DNA of 64,000 nt, taken from assembly GCF_000565285.1 (NCBI RefSeq), contig NZ_APVL01000005.1, positions 62,001-126,000 on the forward strand, written 5' to 3'. The notes below the pieces were generated by a model. That model saw only the letters and a list, made by a program, of their open reading frames with translations, did no database searches and was not told where the DNA came from. This document shows positions 41,675 to 50,011 of this stretch, piece by piece. The stretch is from Cytobacillus firmus DS1 (GTDB taxonomy: Bacteria > Bacillota > Bacilli > Bacillales > Cytobacillaceae). The translations under genes and the position numbers were made by a program. Every line of letters starts with the position of its first letter. The first letter of the stretch is position 1.

Positions 41675-44188
41675 ATGCTTGGGATTTTAAATAAAGTGTT
41701 TGATCAAAATAAACGCGAAATAAAACGCCTCACCAAAATGGCAGAAGAAATCGATGCGCTTGCATCTGATATGGAAAAATTATCGGACGGGCAGCTGCGC
41801 GAGAAAACGGAAGAATTCAAAGCCCGCTACCAAAAGGGCGAAACCGTTGATGATCTGCTGACTGAAGCCTTTGCGGTTGTCCGTGAAGCAGCGAAGCGCG
41901 TTCTTGGCTTATATCCGTATCCGGTTCAGTTAATGGGGGGGATTTCCCTTCATGACGGCAACATTTCCGAGATGAAAACGGGTGAAGGTAAAACCCTGAC
42001 TGCAACCATGCCGGTTTACCTTAATGCCTTAACAGGAAAAGGTGTGCACGTTGTAACGGTCAACGAATACCTTGCTAGCCGTGACGCCACCGAAATGGGT
42101 CAGCTTTATGAATTCCTTGGAATGACTGTTGGCCTTAACTTAAACGGACTTTCAAAAGAAGAAAAGCAGGCTGCCTATGCGGCTGATATCACATACAGCA
42201 CAAACAATGAGCTTGGGTTTGATTACCTTCGCGATAACATGGTTCTTTATAAAGAGCAAAAGGTCCAGCGTCCTCTTCACTATGCTGTAATCGATGAGGT
42301 TGACTCCATCCTTATCGACGAAGCGCGTACACCGCTGATCATTTCCGGCTCAGCCCAAAAGTCTACACAGCTTTATATTCAGGCCAATGCGTTTGTCAGC
42401 CGCCTGAAAAAAGACGAAGATTTTACGTATGATGAAAAAACAAAAGGCGTGCAGCTGACAGAAGAAGGGATGACGAAAGCAGAGAAGGCTTTTGGAATCG
42501 ATAACCTTTTCGACATTTCGCATGTTGCACTTAACCACCATATTACACAGGCATTAAAGGCACATTCCAGCATGCATCTGGATGTCGATTATGTCGTTCA
42601 GGACGATGAAATCGTCATCGTTGACCAATTTACCGGCCGTCTGATGAAGGGCCGCCGATACAGCGATGGGCTTCACCAGGCTATCGAAGCGAAGGAAGGC
42701 CTTGAAATCCAGAACGAAAGCATGACCCTTGCAACTATTACATTCCAGAACTATTTCCGTATGTACGAAAAGCTCGCCGGTATGACTGGTACGGCGAAAA
42801 CGGAAGAAGAGGAATTCCGCAATATCTATAATATGAACGTTGTGGTGATTCCGACAAACCGTCCGATCGCCCGTGATGACCGTGCCGATCTTATTTATGC
42901 CACAATGGATGGGAAATTCCGTGCGGTCGTGGAAGATATTGCCGAGCGCCACAAAAAAGGACAGCCTGTGCTTGTCGGTACAGTAGCTATCGAAACATCT
43001 GAAATCATCTCTAAATACCTGAGCAAAAAAGGTGTTCCGCATAATGTCCTGAATGCGAAGAACCACGGCCGTGAAGCGGAAATCATTGCGGACGCAGGTA
43101 AACAGGGTGCTGTGACGATTGCCACAAACATGGCAGGACGCGGTACGGATATCAAGCTCGGTGAAGGTGTAAAGGAAATTGGCGGTCTTTGCGTTATTGG
43201 TACAGAGCGTCATGAAAGCAGACGTATTGATAACCAGCTCCGCGGACGTTCCGGGCGTCAGGGCGACCCGGGTGTCACGCAATTCTACCTTTCTATGGAA
43301 GATGAATTGATGCGCCGTTTTGGTTCTGACAACATGAAATCGATGATGGAGCGCCTTGGAATGGATGACACTCAGCCAATCCAGAGTAAAATGGTTTCAA
43401 GAGCCGTTGAATCTGCGCAAAAACGCGTTGAGGGCAATAACTTCGATGCCCGTAAGCAGCTTCTTTCTTACGACGATGTTCTTCGTCAGCAGCGTGAGAT
43501 TCTTTACGGTCAGCGAAACGAAGTTCTGGAGTCTGAGAACTTGAGAGAGATTGTTGAAAAAATGATCATGACCAGCATCCAGCGCAATGTAGAAGGATAT
43601 GCTCCTGGACATGAAGATGAGGAAAACTGGAACCTGCAGGGCATCATTGACTATGTGAATGGCAATCTTCTTAACGAAGGCGACCTTACTGTAAATGACA
43701 TCCGCGGCAAGGATACGGATGAAATCGCCGAAACCATTTTTGCCAAGGTTAAAGAACGCTATAATGAAAAAGAAGAAATGCTTAGCCCTGATCAGATGCG
43801 TGAATTTGAAAAGGTTATCGTGCTTCGTGCAGTTGACTCCAAGTGGATGGATCACATCGACGCAATGGATCAGCTTCGCCAGGGAATCCACCTGCGTGCG
43901 TATGGGCAGACAGATCCGCTCCGCGAGTACCAGGGAGAAGGCTTTGCGATGTTTGAAAACATGATTGCTTCCATCGAAGAAGATGTGGCCAAATACATCA
44001 TGAAAGCCGAAATCCGCAACAACCTCGAGCGCCAGGAAGTGGCCAAAGGCCAGGCAGTCAACCCTAAAGAAGACGGTGAAAAGGTTAAGAAAAAACCTGT
44101 CGTCAAGCAGATGGACGTTGGACGCAATGACCAATGCATCTGCGGCAGCGGCAAGAAATATAAAAACTGCTGTGGAGCAGAGAAATAA
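41675..44188 (+). CDS. secA: preprotein translocase ATPase SecA
   Basis: SecA drives protein export through SecYEG by ATP hydrolysis. The 837-residue product (841 in B. subtilis) has Walker A MKTGEGKT with upstream [14 protein letters not shown], Walker B-like [20 protein letters not shown], the motif [27 protein letters not shown], a helical scaffold, and a C-terminal SEC-C zinc motif [26 protein letters not shown] precedes ATG 41675. It is followed by a terminator, a dispersed repeat and prfB. Confidence 0.99.
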   Translation: MLGILNKVFDQNKREIKRLTKMAEEIDALASDMEKLSDGQLREKTEEFKARYQKGETVDDLLTEAFAVVREAAKRVLGLYPYPVQLMGGISLHDGNISEMKTGEGKTLTATMPVYLNALTGKGVHVVTVNEYLASRDATEMGQLYEFLGMTVGLNLNGLSKEEKQAAYAADITYSTNNELGFDYLRDNMVLYKEQKVQRPLHYAVIDEVDSILIDEARTPLIISGSAQKSTQLYIQANAFVSRLKKDEDFTYDEKTKGVQLTEEGMTKAEKAFGIDNLFDISHVALNHHITQALKAHSSMHLDVDYVVQDDEIVIVDQFTGRLMKGRRYSDGLHQAIEAKEGLEIQNESMTLATITFQNYFRMYEKLAGMTGTAKTEEEEFRNIYNMNVVVIPTNRPIARDDRADLIYATMDGKFRAVVEDIAERHKKGQPVLVGTVAIETSEIISKYLSKKGVPHNVLNAKNHGREAEIIADAGKQGAVTIATNMAGRGTDIKLGEGVKEIGGLCVIGTERHESRRIDNQLRGRSGRQGDPGVTQFYLSMEDELMRRFGSDNMKSMMERLGMDDTQPIQSKMVSRAVESAQKRVEGNNFDARKQLLSYDDVLRQQREILYGQRNEVLESENLREIVEKMIMTSIQRNVEGYAPGHEDEENWNLQGIIDYVNGNLLNEGDLTVNDIRGKDTDEIAETIFAKVKERYNEKEEMLSPDQMREFEKVIVLRAVDSKWMDHIDAMDQLRQGIHLRAYGQTDPLREYQGEGFAMFENMIASIEEDVAKYIMKAEIRNNLERQEVAKGQAVNPKEDGEKVKKKPVVKQMDVGRNDQCICGSGKKYKNCCGAEK

Positions 44189-44191
44189 AAA

Positions 44192-44227
44192 GAGAGCCGG
44201 CAACAGCTTTGCCGGCTTCTCCTTTTT
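44192..44227 (+). terminator. intrinsic terminator after secA
   Basis: AGCCGGCAA (44195-44203) pairs with TTGCCGGCT (44209-44217), extended by GAG/CTC-type pairs, followed by TTTTT. Confidence 0.92.
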
Positions 44228-44278
44228 GACAAAGCTGTTTCAGTAGAGCTATTCTTTTTAAGAAGGAAACTAAGTTTA

Positions 44279-44413
44279 ACATACTGAGTTGATTGGAGCG
44301 GAGGGCACTTGACTCCTGCGGGAGGAGAGGGAGCGGGAGACCCCACAGGCGAAGCCGAGGAGGCTCCCGTTCCTCCCCGCGGAAAGCCCGCAGCGGAAAT
44401 CAACGGACTAAAT
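44279..44413 (+). repeat. dispersed Bacillus-type palindromic repeat, copy 2
   Basis: Nearly identical to 15612-15749, same orientation. It differs near the right end, where GCAAGTGCCCGCGG is replaced by GCCCGCAGCGG, which breaks one inner arm. It lies between the secA terminator and prfB, 55 bp before the prfB start. Confidence 0.88.
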
Positions 44414-44467
44414 CTAAACTGATTGCTTTTACAGATAAATAACATAATAATTTTTGAGGTGACCAAA

Positions 44468-45581
44468 ATGGAATTAGCAGATATTCGCAATGAACTTGAA
44501 AAAACAGCTAAGATTTTAGCGGACTTTAGGGGGTCTCTTTGACTTAGAAAACAAAGAGGCACGCATCGCTGAGCTTGATGATGTCATGCTGCAGCCTGGA
44601 TTCTGGGATGACCAGCAGGCGGCACAGGTTGTTATCAGCGAATCAAACTCACTGAAAGACCAGGTAGTTGAATTCCACGATTTATACGAAGCGTTTGAGA
44701 ATCTGGAATTAACTTATGAGCTCGTAAAAGAAGAGAGCGACGAAGAACTGCAGGCCGAGCTTGAGGAAGAGCTCAAAGACCTGGTAAAGCGCCTGAACGA
44801 TTTCGAGCTTCAGCTTCTTTTAAGCGAAGAATATGATAAAAACAATGCCATTCTTGAACTGCATCCGGGTGCAGGCGGAACAGAGTCACAGGACTGGGGC
44901 AGTATGCTGCTTCGCATGTACACACGGTGGGCTGAAAAGAAAGGCTTCAAGGTGGAAACCCTTGATTACCTGCCGGGAGATGAAGCGGGGATCAAGAGTG
45001 TTACGCTTAGCATCAAGGGACATAATGCTTATGGCTACTTGAAGGCAGAGAAAGGTGTGCATCGCCTTGTAAGGATCTCACCATTCGATTCATCAGGCCG
45101 GCGTCATACTTCATTCGTATCCTGTGAAGTAATGCCGGAATTCAATGATGAAATTGAAATCGATATCCGTACAGAAGATCTCAAAATCGACACATACCGT
45201 GCAAGCGGCGCCGGCGGCCAGCATATCAACACAACTGACTCTGCTGTCCGTATCACCCACTTGCCGACAAATGTCGTGGTAACCTGCCAGACGGAGCGTT
45301 CCCAGATCAAGAACCGCGAACGTGCCATGAAGATGCTCCAAGCCAAGCTCTACCAGAAGAAAATTGAGGAGCAGGAAGCAGAATTGGCTGAAATCCGCGG
45401 TGAGCAAAAAGACATCGGCTGGGGAAGCCAGATCCGCTCCTATGTTTTCCACCCATATTCCATGGTAAAAGACCACCGCACCAACACGGAGTCAGGTAAT
45501 GTCCAGGGAGTTATGGACGGAGATCTGGATATGTTTATTAACGCATACCTGCGTTCAAAATTGATTTTGCCTCAGGATTAA
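44468..45581 (+). CDS. prfB: peptide chain release factor 2, programmed +1 frameshift
   Basis: RF2 ends translation at UGA and UAA. Translation starts at ATG 44468 (GAGGTGA upstream), reads 24 codons to an in-frame TGA at 44540-44542, and must shift +1 to continue with GAC at 44541. The joined product is about 370 residues. It has the helical domain, the stop-recognition region with [12 protein letters not shown] nearby, and the catalytic GGQ in [20 protein letters not shown]. Starvation for RF2 slows reading of the TGA and favours the shift, giving autoregulation. A terminator follows. Confidence 0.98.
44528..44543 (+). other. RF2 programmed frameshift site
   Basis: AGGGGG (44528-44533) acts as an internal Shine-Dalgarno, followed by TCT, the slippery CTT and TGA C (44537-44543). 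This is the conserved RF2 arrangement. Confidence 0.97.
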
Positions 45582-45589
45582 ATGCAAAG

Positions 45590-45630
45590 AAGCCTATGCT
45601 GGCAAATTACCGGCATAGGCTTATTTTTTT
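45590..45630 (+). terminator. intrinsic terminator after prfB
   Basis: AAGCCTATGC (45590-45599) pairs with GCATAGGCTT (45613-45622), followed by a T-rich run. Confidence 0.9.
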
Positions 45631-45672
45631 CTATGGAATTTTAACTGAGCTAGCCGGTGAATGGGGAGTGCT

Positions 45673-46191
45673 CTAGGAGTGGATACGCTTCTTGAGTTGA
45701 TTAATTTCAGTTTCGTGGACTCCGCTTTTTTTACTTAGGTGTTCAATATCAATTTTTGTACCCATCAATGTATCTGAAATTACATGAAAAGTCTCTTCAT
45801 GCTGATCCAGCTTTGTTTCAATATGCTTAAAATGACTTCTGAATTCGGTCGCATTGTTCTCAATCTGTTCAGAAAGTCTTTCAACACTATTCTCAACATT
45901 CCCAAGCCTGCTTTCAACATTTCCGAGCCTGATATCAACTTTATCAATTCTTTCCTCAACATTCTCGAGCCTATTTTCAACATTTCCAAGTCTGCTTTTA
46001 ACATCTGAGATTTCATGGTCAATCGAATCAAACCTCTTATCTATTGAATCAAACCTCTGATCAATCAAATCAAACTTTTTATCAATCGAAACGAACTTCT
46101 GATCAATCGAATCGAACTTCTCATCAATTCCATCAAACCTCTTTGAATGGTCCTTCAATGTACTTAAAATTTCATTAAGAATCTTCTCCAA
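45673..46191 (-). CDS. heptad-repeat coiled-coil protein
   Basis: A 172-residue protein made of a long coiled coil. Residues ~20-70 are seven-residue repeats of the form FDSIDEK/FVSIDKK/FDLIDQR, then LGNVENR/LENVEER-type heptads. At DNA level the first block is a 21-bp tandem repeat. No signal peptide or membrane segment is seen. The start is TTG 46191, with AAGGAGGTG 8 nt upstream and an extended -10 just beyond; the in-frame ATG at 46239 precedes the promoter. Such proteins occur in many Bacillus species without a known role; a structural or scaffold function is a guess. Confidence 0.8.
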   Translation of the reverse strand: MEKILNEILSTLKDHSKRFDGIDEKFDSIDQKFVSIDKKFDLIDQRFDSIDKRFDSIDHEISDVKSRLGNVENRLENVEERIDKVDIRLGNVESRLGNVENSVERLSEQIENNATEFRSHFKHIETKLDQHEETFHVISDTLMGTKIDIEHLSKKSGVHETEINQLKKRIHS

Positions 46192-46212
46192 TTTTCTCAC
46201 CTCCTTTTCGAC

Positions 46213-46221
46213 ATTATACCA
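46213..46221 (-). promoter_or_regulatory. extended -10 promoter of the coiled-coil gene
   Basis: TGGTATAAT on the minus strand (46221-46213), 22 bp before TTG 46191. No good -35 was seen (GCATGA at 17 bp). Confidence 0.6.
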
Positions 46222-46383
46222 CATGCCGCTGCATTTCATGCTGATGAGAAGGCGGCCTGGAAGTATTCTTCCACAATGTTCATAAACATTTCACAGATTA
46301 ATATTGCATGATAAATTGTACGCTTTTATCGCAACATAATGAAAAGGCAGGGCTTAGTCCTTTAATACGGCAGTTCAATGGCA

Positions 46384-46412
46384 TTTACAGGCCTCAAACT
46401 CCATGCTATACT
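46384..46412 (+). promoter_or_regulatory. sigma-A promoter of the yitT-family gene
   Basis: TTTACA (46384-46389), a 17-bp spacer and TATACT (46407-46412), 62 bp before ATG 46474. Confidence 0.75.
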
Positions 46413-46473
46413 CACTGACGGTAAAAATGGAATATCAGCTAATGCATAGATCGGGACACCGGAGGGAGAAGAA

Positions 46474-47340
46474 ATGGGCAAAAATAGAAGAGGATATACT
46501 TATAGTACAAAAGCGGAGAGGCTGCTTGAGTATCTATACGTTTTGATAGGGTCAGGTATTGTGGCGGTTGCATTTAATGTGTTTTTGCTTCCTAACCGGA
46601 TTGCATCAGGCGGGGTAAGCGGGATCAGTACGATCCTGGATGCAGTTGTTGGCTGGGAGCCTGCATATGTACAGTGGGCTTTTAATATACCGCTATTTAT
46701 CGCTGGTGTACTTCTGCTTGGAAAACAATTTGGAGCAAAGACTCTGGCCGGGACAATATTCCTGCCGCTTGTAGTTTTTCTGACAAAGGAATATGAGCCA
46801 TGGACATCCGATCCGCTGCTGGCTTCTTTGTTTGGCGGAATTGGCGTCGGCCTTGGTTTAGGAATTGTTTTCAGGGGTAAAGCATCTACAGGAGGGACAG
46901 ACCTTGCAGCACAGATTATTAACAAGTATACAGGTTTGTCTCTTGGCACTTGTGTTGCGATTATTGATGGGCTGATTGTGCTGTCAGCTGCACTTATTTT
47001 TGATATAGAGCAGGGTTTATATGCATTAATCGCATTATATGTAACAAGTAAAACAATCGATCTTATCCAGCTTGGATTCAGCCGGACAAAGATGGCTTTA
47101 ATCATTACTGAAAAACAAAGTGACGTTCGTGATGGGATTTTGAATAAAATTGACCGCGGTGTGACAAAACTATCAGCATACGGTGGTTATACCGACCATG
47201 AACGTCCGGTCCTGATGTGTGTGGTGGATCAGACGGAGTTCACAAAATTGAAACAACTGGTTCAAACCATTGATCCTACTGCATTTATCATTGTTACGGA
47301 TGCTTCCGAGGTGTTGGGCGAGGGTTTCAAACGAGCGTAG
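46474..47340 (+). CDS. YitT family membrane protein (YvjA-like)
   Basis: A 288-residue protein with about five N-terminal membrane segments (YLYVLIGSGIVAVAFNVFLL, FNIPLFIAGVLLLGKQFGAK) and the family motif SGGVSGISTILDAV and GKASTGGTDLAAQIINKYTG. The C-terminal DUF2179 domain follows (LIITEKQSDVRDGILNKIDR, GVTKLSAYGGYTDHERPVLM). Function is unknown. It lies between prfB and cccB, where B. subtilis has yvjA as I recall. GGAGGGAG precedes ATG 46474. Confidence 0.9.
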   Translation: MGKNRRGYTYSTKAERLLEYLYVLIGSGIVAVAFNVFLLPNRIASGGVSGISTILDAVVGWEPAYVQWAFNIPLFIAGVLLLGKQFGAKTLAGTIFLPLVVFLTKEYEPWTSDPLLASLFGGIGVGLGLGIVFRGKASTGGTDLAAQIINKYTGLSLGTCVAIIDGLIVLSAALIFDIEQGLYALIALYVTSKTIDLIQLGFSRTKMALIITEKQSDVRDGILNKIDRGVTKLSAYGGYTDHERPVLMCVVDQTEFTKLKQLVQTIDPTAFIIVTDASEVLGEGFKRA

Positions 47341-47352
47341 TGTTGGTATAAT
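47325..47352 (+). promoter_or_regulatory. sigma-A promoter of cccB
   Basis: TTTCAA (47325-47330), 16 bp, TATAAT (47347-47352), overlapping the end of the upstream gene. Confidence 0.65.
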
Positions 47353-47392
47353 ATAGCTGTACTTAGTATTTTTTCCTGAGGGGGAATTATAG

Positions 47393-47746
47393 GTGAAAAA
47401 GAAGCTATTGGCACTACTGATGGGTACATCTTTAGTTCTTGCAGCCTGCGGCGGCGGAGACGATGCTGCAGAAGACAAGGACACTGCTACAAAAGGCGGC
47501 GGTGAAACAACCACTGATACGGCTGACGCTGGCGATGCACAAAAGCTTTATGAACAGAAATGTTCAAGCTGCCACGGTGCAAATCTTGAAGGCGGTGTAG
47601 GTCCGGCCCTTGATAAAATCGGTGCAAACCTATCACAGGAAGATATTGAAAACACAATAGCTAACGGTAAAGGAGCTATGCCTAAAGGATTGCTTCAGGG
47701 AGAAGAAGCTTCTGCTGTAGCGTCTTGGCTCGCAGGCAAGAAATAA
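47393..47746 (+). CDS. cccB: cytochrome c551, lipoprotein type
   Basis: A 117-residue membrane-anchored c-type cytochrome that passes electrons outside the membrane to a terminal oxidase. It has a lipoprotein signal with LVLAAC (Cys19), an acidic Gly/Thr/Asp linker, the haem site CSSCH (57-61) and a distal Met in NGKGAMPKGL. The start is GTG 47393 with GAGGGGG upstream. It has its own promoter and terminator and precedes ftsEX as in B. subtilis. Confidence 0.93.
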   Translation: MKKKLLALLMGTSLVLAACGGGDDAAEDKDTATKGGGETTTDTADAGDAQKLYEQKCSSCHGANLEGGVGPALDKIGANLSQEDIENTIANGKGAMPKGLLQGEEASAVASWLAGKK

Positions 47747-47760
47747 GAGAGTTTAAATGA

Positions 47761-47790
47761 AAACGTTCTGTTTACCAGGGCGTTTTTATT
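47761..47790 (+). terminator. intrinsic terminator after cccB
   Basis: AAAACGTTCTG pairs with CAGGGCGTTTT (two G-U pairs) around TTTAC; T-rich tail. Confidence 0.75.
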
Positions 47791-48115
47791 TTTTGATAAG
47801 CTCACTATTTACGGTTTAAACCGCTAATTTAGGCAAAGTGAAAACAAGCAGCCTCAAAATCCAATATATATTTCCCCGCATCGAACTACATTGGAAACAA
47901 ACAAGCGTTAAAGCACGGAAAAGTTAAAACTCCCACCCTCATGAGGTGTTTGTTTTCAAATTGACGCAAGTTATGACAAATCTCGAGTGAATGCAATATG
48001 AAAAAAGAAGGAAAAATCAGTCGATTAAGAGAATAATACTCTAGAATATTAAAGAAATTAAGGAAAAAAGTAACAAAACTATCGGGATTGAAAAGAAACT
48101 GTAATAATTTTTTCC

Positions 48116-48144
48116 GTTATTTTGACAACTTATGATGTTATAAT
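48116..48144 (+). promoter_or_regulatory. candidate promoter of ftsEX
   Basis: Perfect -10 TATAAT (48139-48144); the -35 at 17 bp (GTTATT) is weak, and a TTGACA at 48122-48127 is too close (11 bp). The 498 bp between cccB and ftsE hold only this and the stem-loop at 48197; 47791-48115 shows nothing I can support beyond AT-rich sequence. Confidence 0.5.
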
Positions 48145-48196
48145 GGGTTGTGTGAGAATTTCAGATGGCTAATTAGGCAGTATTTACAAGTATTTT

Positions 48197-48229
48197 GTCA
48201 TCCTCTATGTCGAAGGGATGTCGTTTTTT
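48197..48229 (+). terminator. terminator-like stem-loop in the ftsE leader
   Basis: CATCCT (48199-48204) pairs with GGGATG (48215-48220), followed by TCGTTTTTT. It lies between the candidate promoter and ftsE, so it could attenuate the operon. The stem is short. Confidence 0.35.
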
Positions 48230-48288
48230 AGCGAAATAAGCCATCTATTATATAATTCTTAATACACACTAGATGCTAGGTGATATAT

Positions 48289-48975
48289 ATGATCGAAATG
48301 AAAGACGTATATAAGAGATACCCCAATGGCGTTACAGCTGCCAGCGGGATAGATATCCATATTAAGCAAGGTGAGTTTGTTTATGTAGTAGGGCCGAGTG
48401 GTGCCGGTAAATCCACTTTCATTAAAATGATGTACCGGGAAGAAAAGCCTTCGAGCGGAACGATAACCATTGACGGAGTGAATCTGGCTACATTAAGAAA
48501 TGCAAAGGTGCCGCTTATGCGCCGTAAAATCGGGGTTGTATTCCAGGATTTTAAGCTCCTCCCGACACTGACTGTCTATGAGAATGTCGCTTTTGCTCTT
48601 GAGGTAATTGAAGAGCATCCGAAGAATATTAAAAAACAAGTCATGGAAACATTGGAGCTTGTAGGTTTAAAACATAAGGCGAGGATGCTTCCGACCGAAT
48701 TATCAGGCGGGGAGCAGCAGCGTGTTTCCATCGCCAGATCCATCGTAAATTCTCCAAAGGTCGTGATAGCGGACGAGCCTACAGGAAACCTTGACCCGGA
48801 TACTTCATGGGAAATCATGAACATTTTCGATGAAATCAACACGAGAGGAACGACTGTGGTCATGGCAACTCATAATAAAGAAATTGTTAACACGATTAAG
48901 CACCGCGTGATCGCTATTGAAGGCGGACGGATTGTACGTGACGAGCAAAGAGGTGATTACGGCTATGAAAGCTAG
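48289..48975 (+). CDS. ftsE: cell division ABC ATP-binding protein FtsE
   Basis: FtsE hydrolyses ATP to drive shape changes in FtsX that switch on a peptidoglycan hydrolase at the division site or side wall. The 228-residue product starts MIEMKDVYKRYPNG, with Walker A GPSGAGKST, GVVFQDFKLLPTLTVYENVA, signature LSGGEQQRVSIARSIV and Walker B VVIADEPTGNLDPD. ATG 48289 was chosen (AGGTG 7 nt upstream), three codons into a longer frame starting at GTG 48280. It overlaps ftsX by 11 bp. Confidence 0.98.
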   Translation: MIEMKDVYKRYPNGVTAASGIDIHIKQGEFVYVVGPSGAGKSTFIKMMYREEKPSSGTITIDGVNLATLRNAKVPLMRRKIGVVFQDFKLLPTLTVYENVAFALEVIEEHPKNIKKQVMETLELVGLKHKARMLPTELSGGEQQRVSIARSIVNSPKVVIADEPTGNLDPDTSWEIMNIFDEINTRGTTVVMATHNKEIVNTIKHRVIAIEGGRIVRDEQRGDYGYES

Positions 48976-49858
48976 AACATTGGGCCGGCACTTCCGCGAA
49001 AGCTTAAAGAGTCTCGGACGAAACGGCTGGATGACGTTTGCTTCGGCAAGTGCGGTGACGGTAACCCTCATTTTAGTTGGTGTATTTTTCGTCATTATGA
49101 TGAATCTCAACAAGGTAGCAACAACCATTGAAGAGGACGTGGAAATCCGCGTTCACATCGATGTCGCTGCAAATGAGCAGGATCAGGAAGTATTACGGCA
49201 AAAAATCGAAGGAATACCCGAAGTCAAAACAGTTGAATATTCAACTAAGGAAAAAGAACTTGATAATTTAATAGACAGCCTTGGTGAAGAAGGCGAAGCC
49301 TTCAAACTGTTCGAACAGGATAATCCGCTGAACGATGTATTTATCGTAAAGACGAAAAACCCGACAGACACAATGAAAGCGGCAAAGCAGATAGAGAAAA
49401 TGGAATATGCGGCAAAAGTAAAATATGGGCAGGGGCAGGTTGAAAAACTATTCAACTTTATCAATGCCGGCCGAAACGTTGGCCTTGTGCTGATTATCGG
49501 CTTATTATTTACTGCCATGTTCCTGATTTCAAATACCATTAAGATTACGATTATGTCACGAAGAAAAGAAATTGAGATTATGAGATTAGTAGGAGCAACC
49601 AACTCGTTCATCAGATGGCCATTTTTCCTTGAAGGTTTATGGCTTGGGCTTCTCGGATCCATTATTCCAATTGCACTTGTGTCAACAGCCTATTACTACG
49701 CCTATGATTATTTAGCGCCAAAGCTTGAAGGACACTTTATCGAGCTGCTGAAGTTTAGTCCTTTTGTCTATCAGATTTCCGGACTTCTTATCCTGATGGG
49801 TGCCCTCATTGGTGTATGGGGAAGCTTAATGTCAGTCAGAAAGTTCCTGAAAGTATAA
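48965..49858 (+). CDS. ftsX: cell division ABC permease FtsX
   Basis: A 297-residue membrane protein: N-terminal cytoplasmic region (MKARTLGRHFRESLKSLGRN), TM1 (SASAVTVTLILVGVFFVIMM), an extracellular loop domain of ~130 residues that contacts the cell-wall hydrolase, then three more membrane segments near GLVLIIGLLFTAMFLISNTI, LGLLGSIIPIALVSTAYYYA and the end. ATG 48965 matches known FtsX starts and overlaps ftsE. The hydrolase gene at 50012 is its likely client. Confidence 0.97.
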   Translation: MKARTLGRHFRESLKSLGRNGWMTFASASAVTVTLILVGVFFVIMMNLNKVATTIEEDVEIRVHIDVAANEQDQEVLRQKIEGIPEVKTVEYSTKEKELDNLIDSLGEEGEAFKLFEQDNPLNDVFIVKTKNPTDTMKAAKQIEKMEYAAKVKYGQGQVEKLFNFINAGRNVGLVLIIGLLFTAMFLISNTIKITIMSRRKEIEIMRLVGATNSFIRWPFFLEGLWLGLLGSIIPIALVSTAYYYAYDYLAPKLEGHFIELLKFSPFVYQISGLLILMGALIGVWGSLMSVRKFLKV

Positions 49859-49860
49859 GA

Positions 49861-49908
49861 AAGCATGAAGGCCCTGCGGGGGGAACCTGTCCAGGTGCCT
49901 TCATGCTT
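49861..49908 (+). terminator. inverted repeat after ftsX
   Basis: AAGCATGAAGGC (49861-49872) pairs perfectly with GCCTTCATGCTT (49897-49908) around a 24-nt loop. There is no T tract, so it may terminate weakly or protect the 3' end. Confidence 0.55.
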
Positions 49909-50011
49909 CATAATAATAGACGATTTGGAAGATATAAATGTTTCAGACAAAGATGAAAAATCGAACGATTGACCTGTACATATGGTGTTCATTGAAAGGA
50001 GAAATCGGAAA

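Noticed and set aside
42554..44203. Long antisense open frames within secA
   Set aside because: They are composition shadows of secA with implausible residue composition and no ribosome sites.
44586..45581. prfB as a gene starting at 44586
   Set aside because: The upstream zero-frame segment with internal SD and CTT TGA C is the standard RF2 frameshift site, so the gene starts at 44468.
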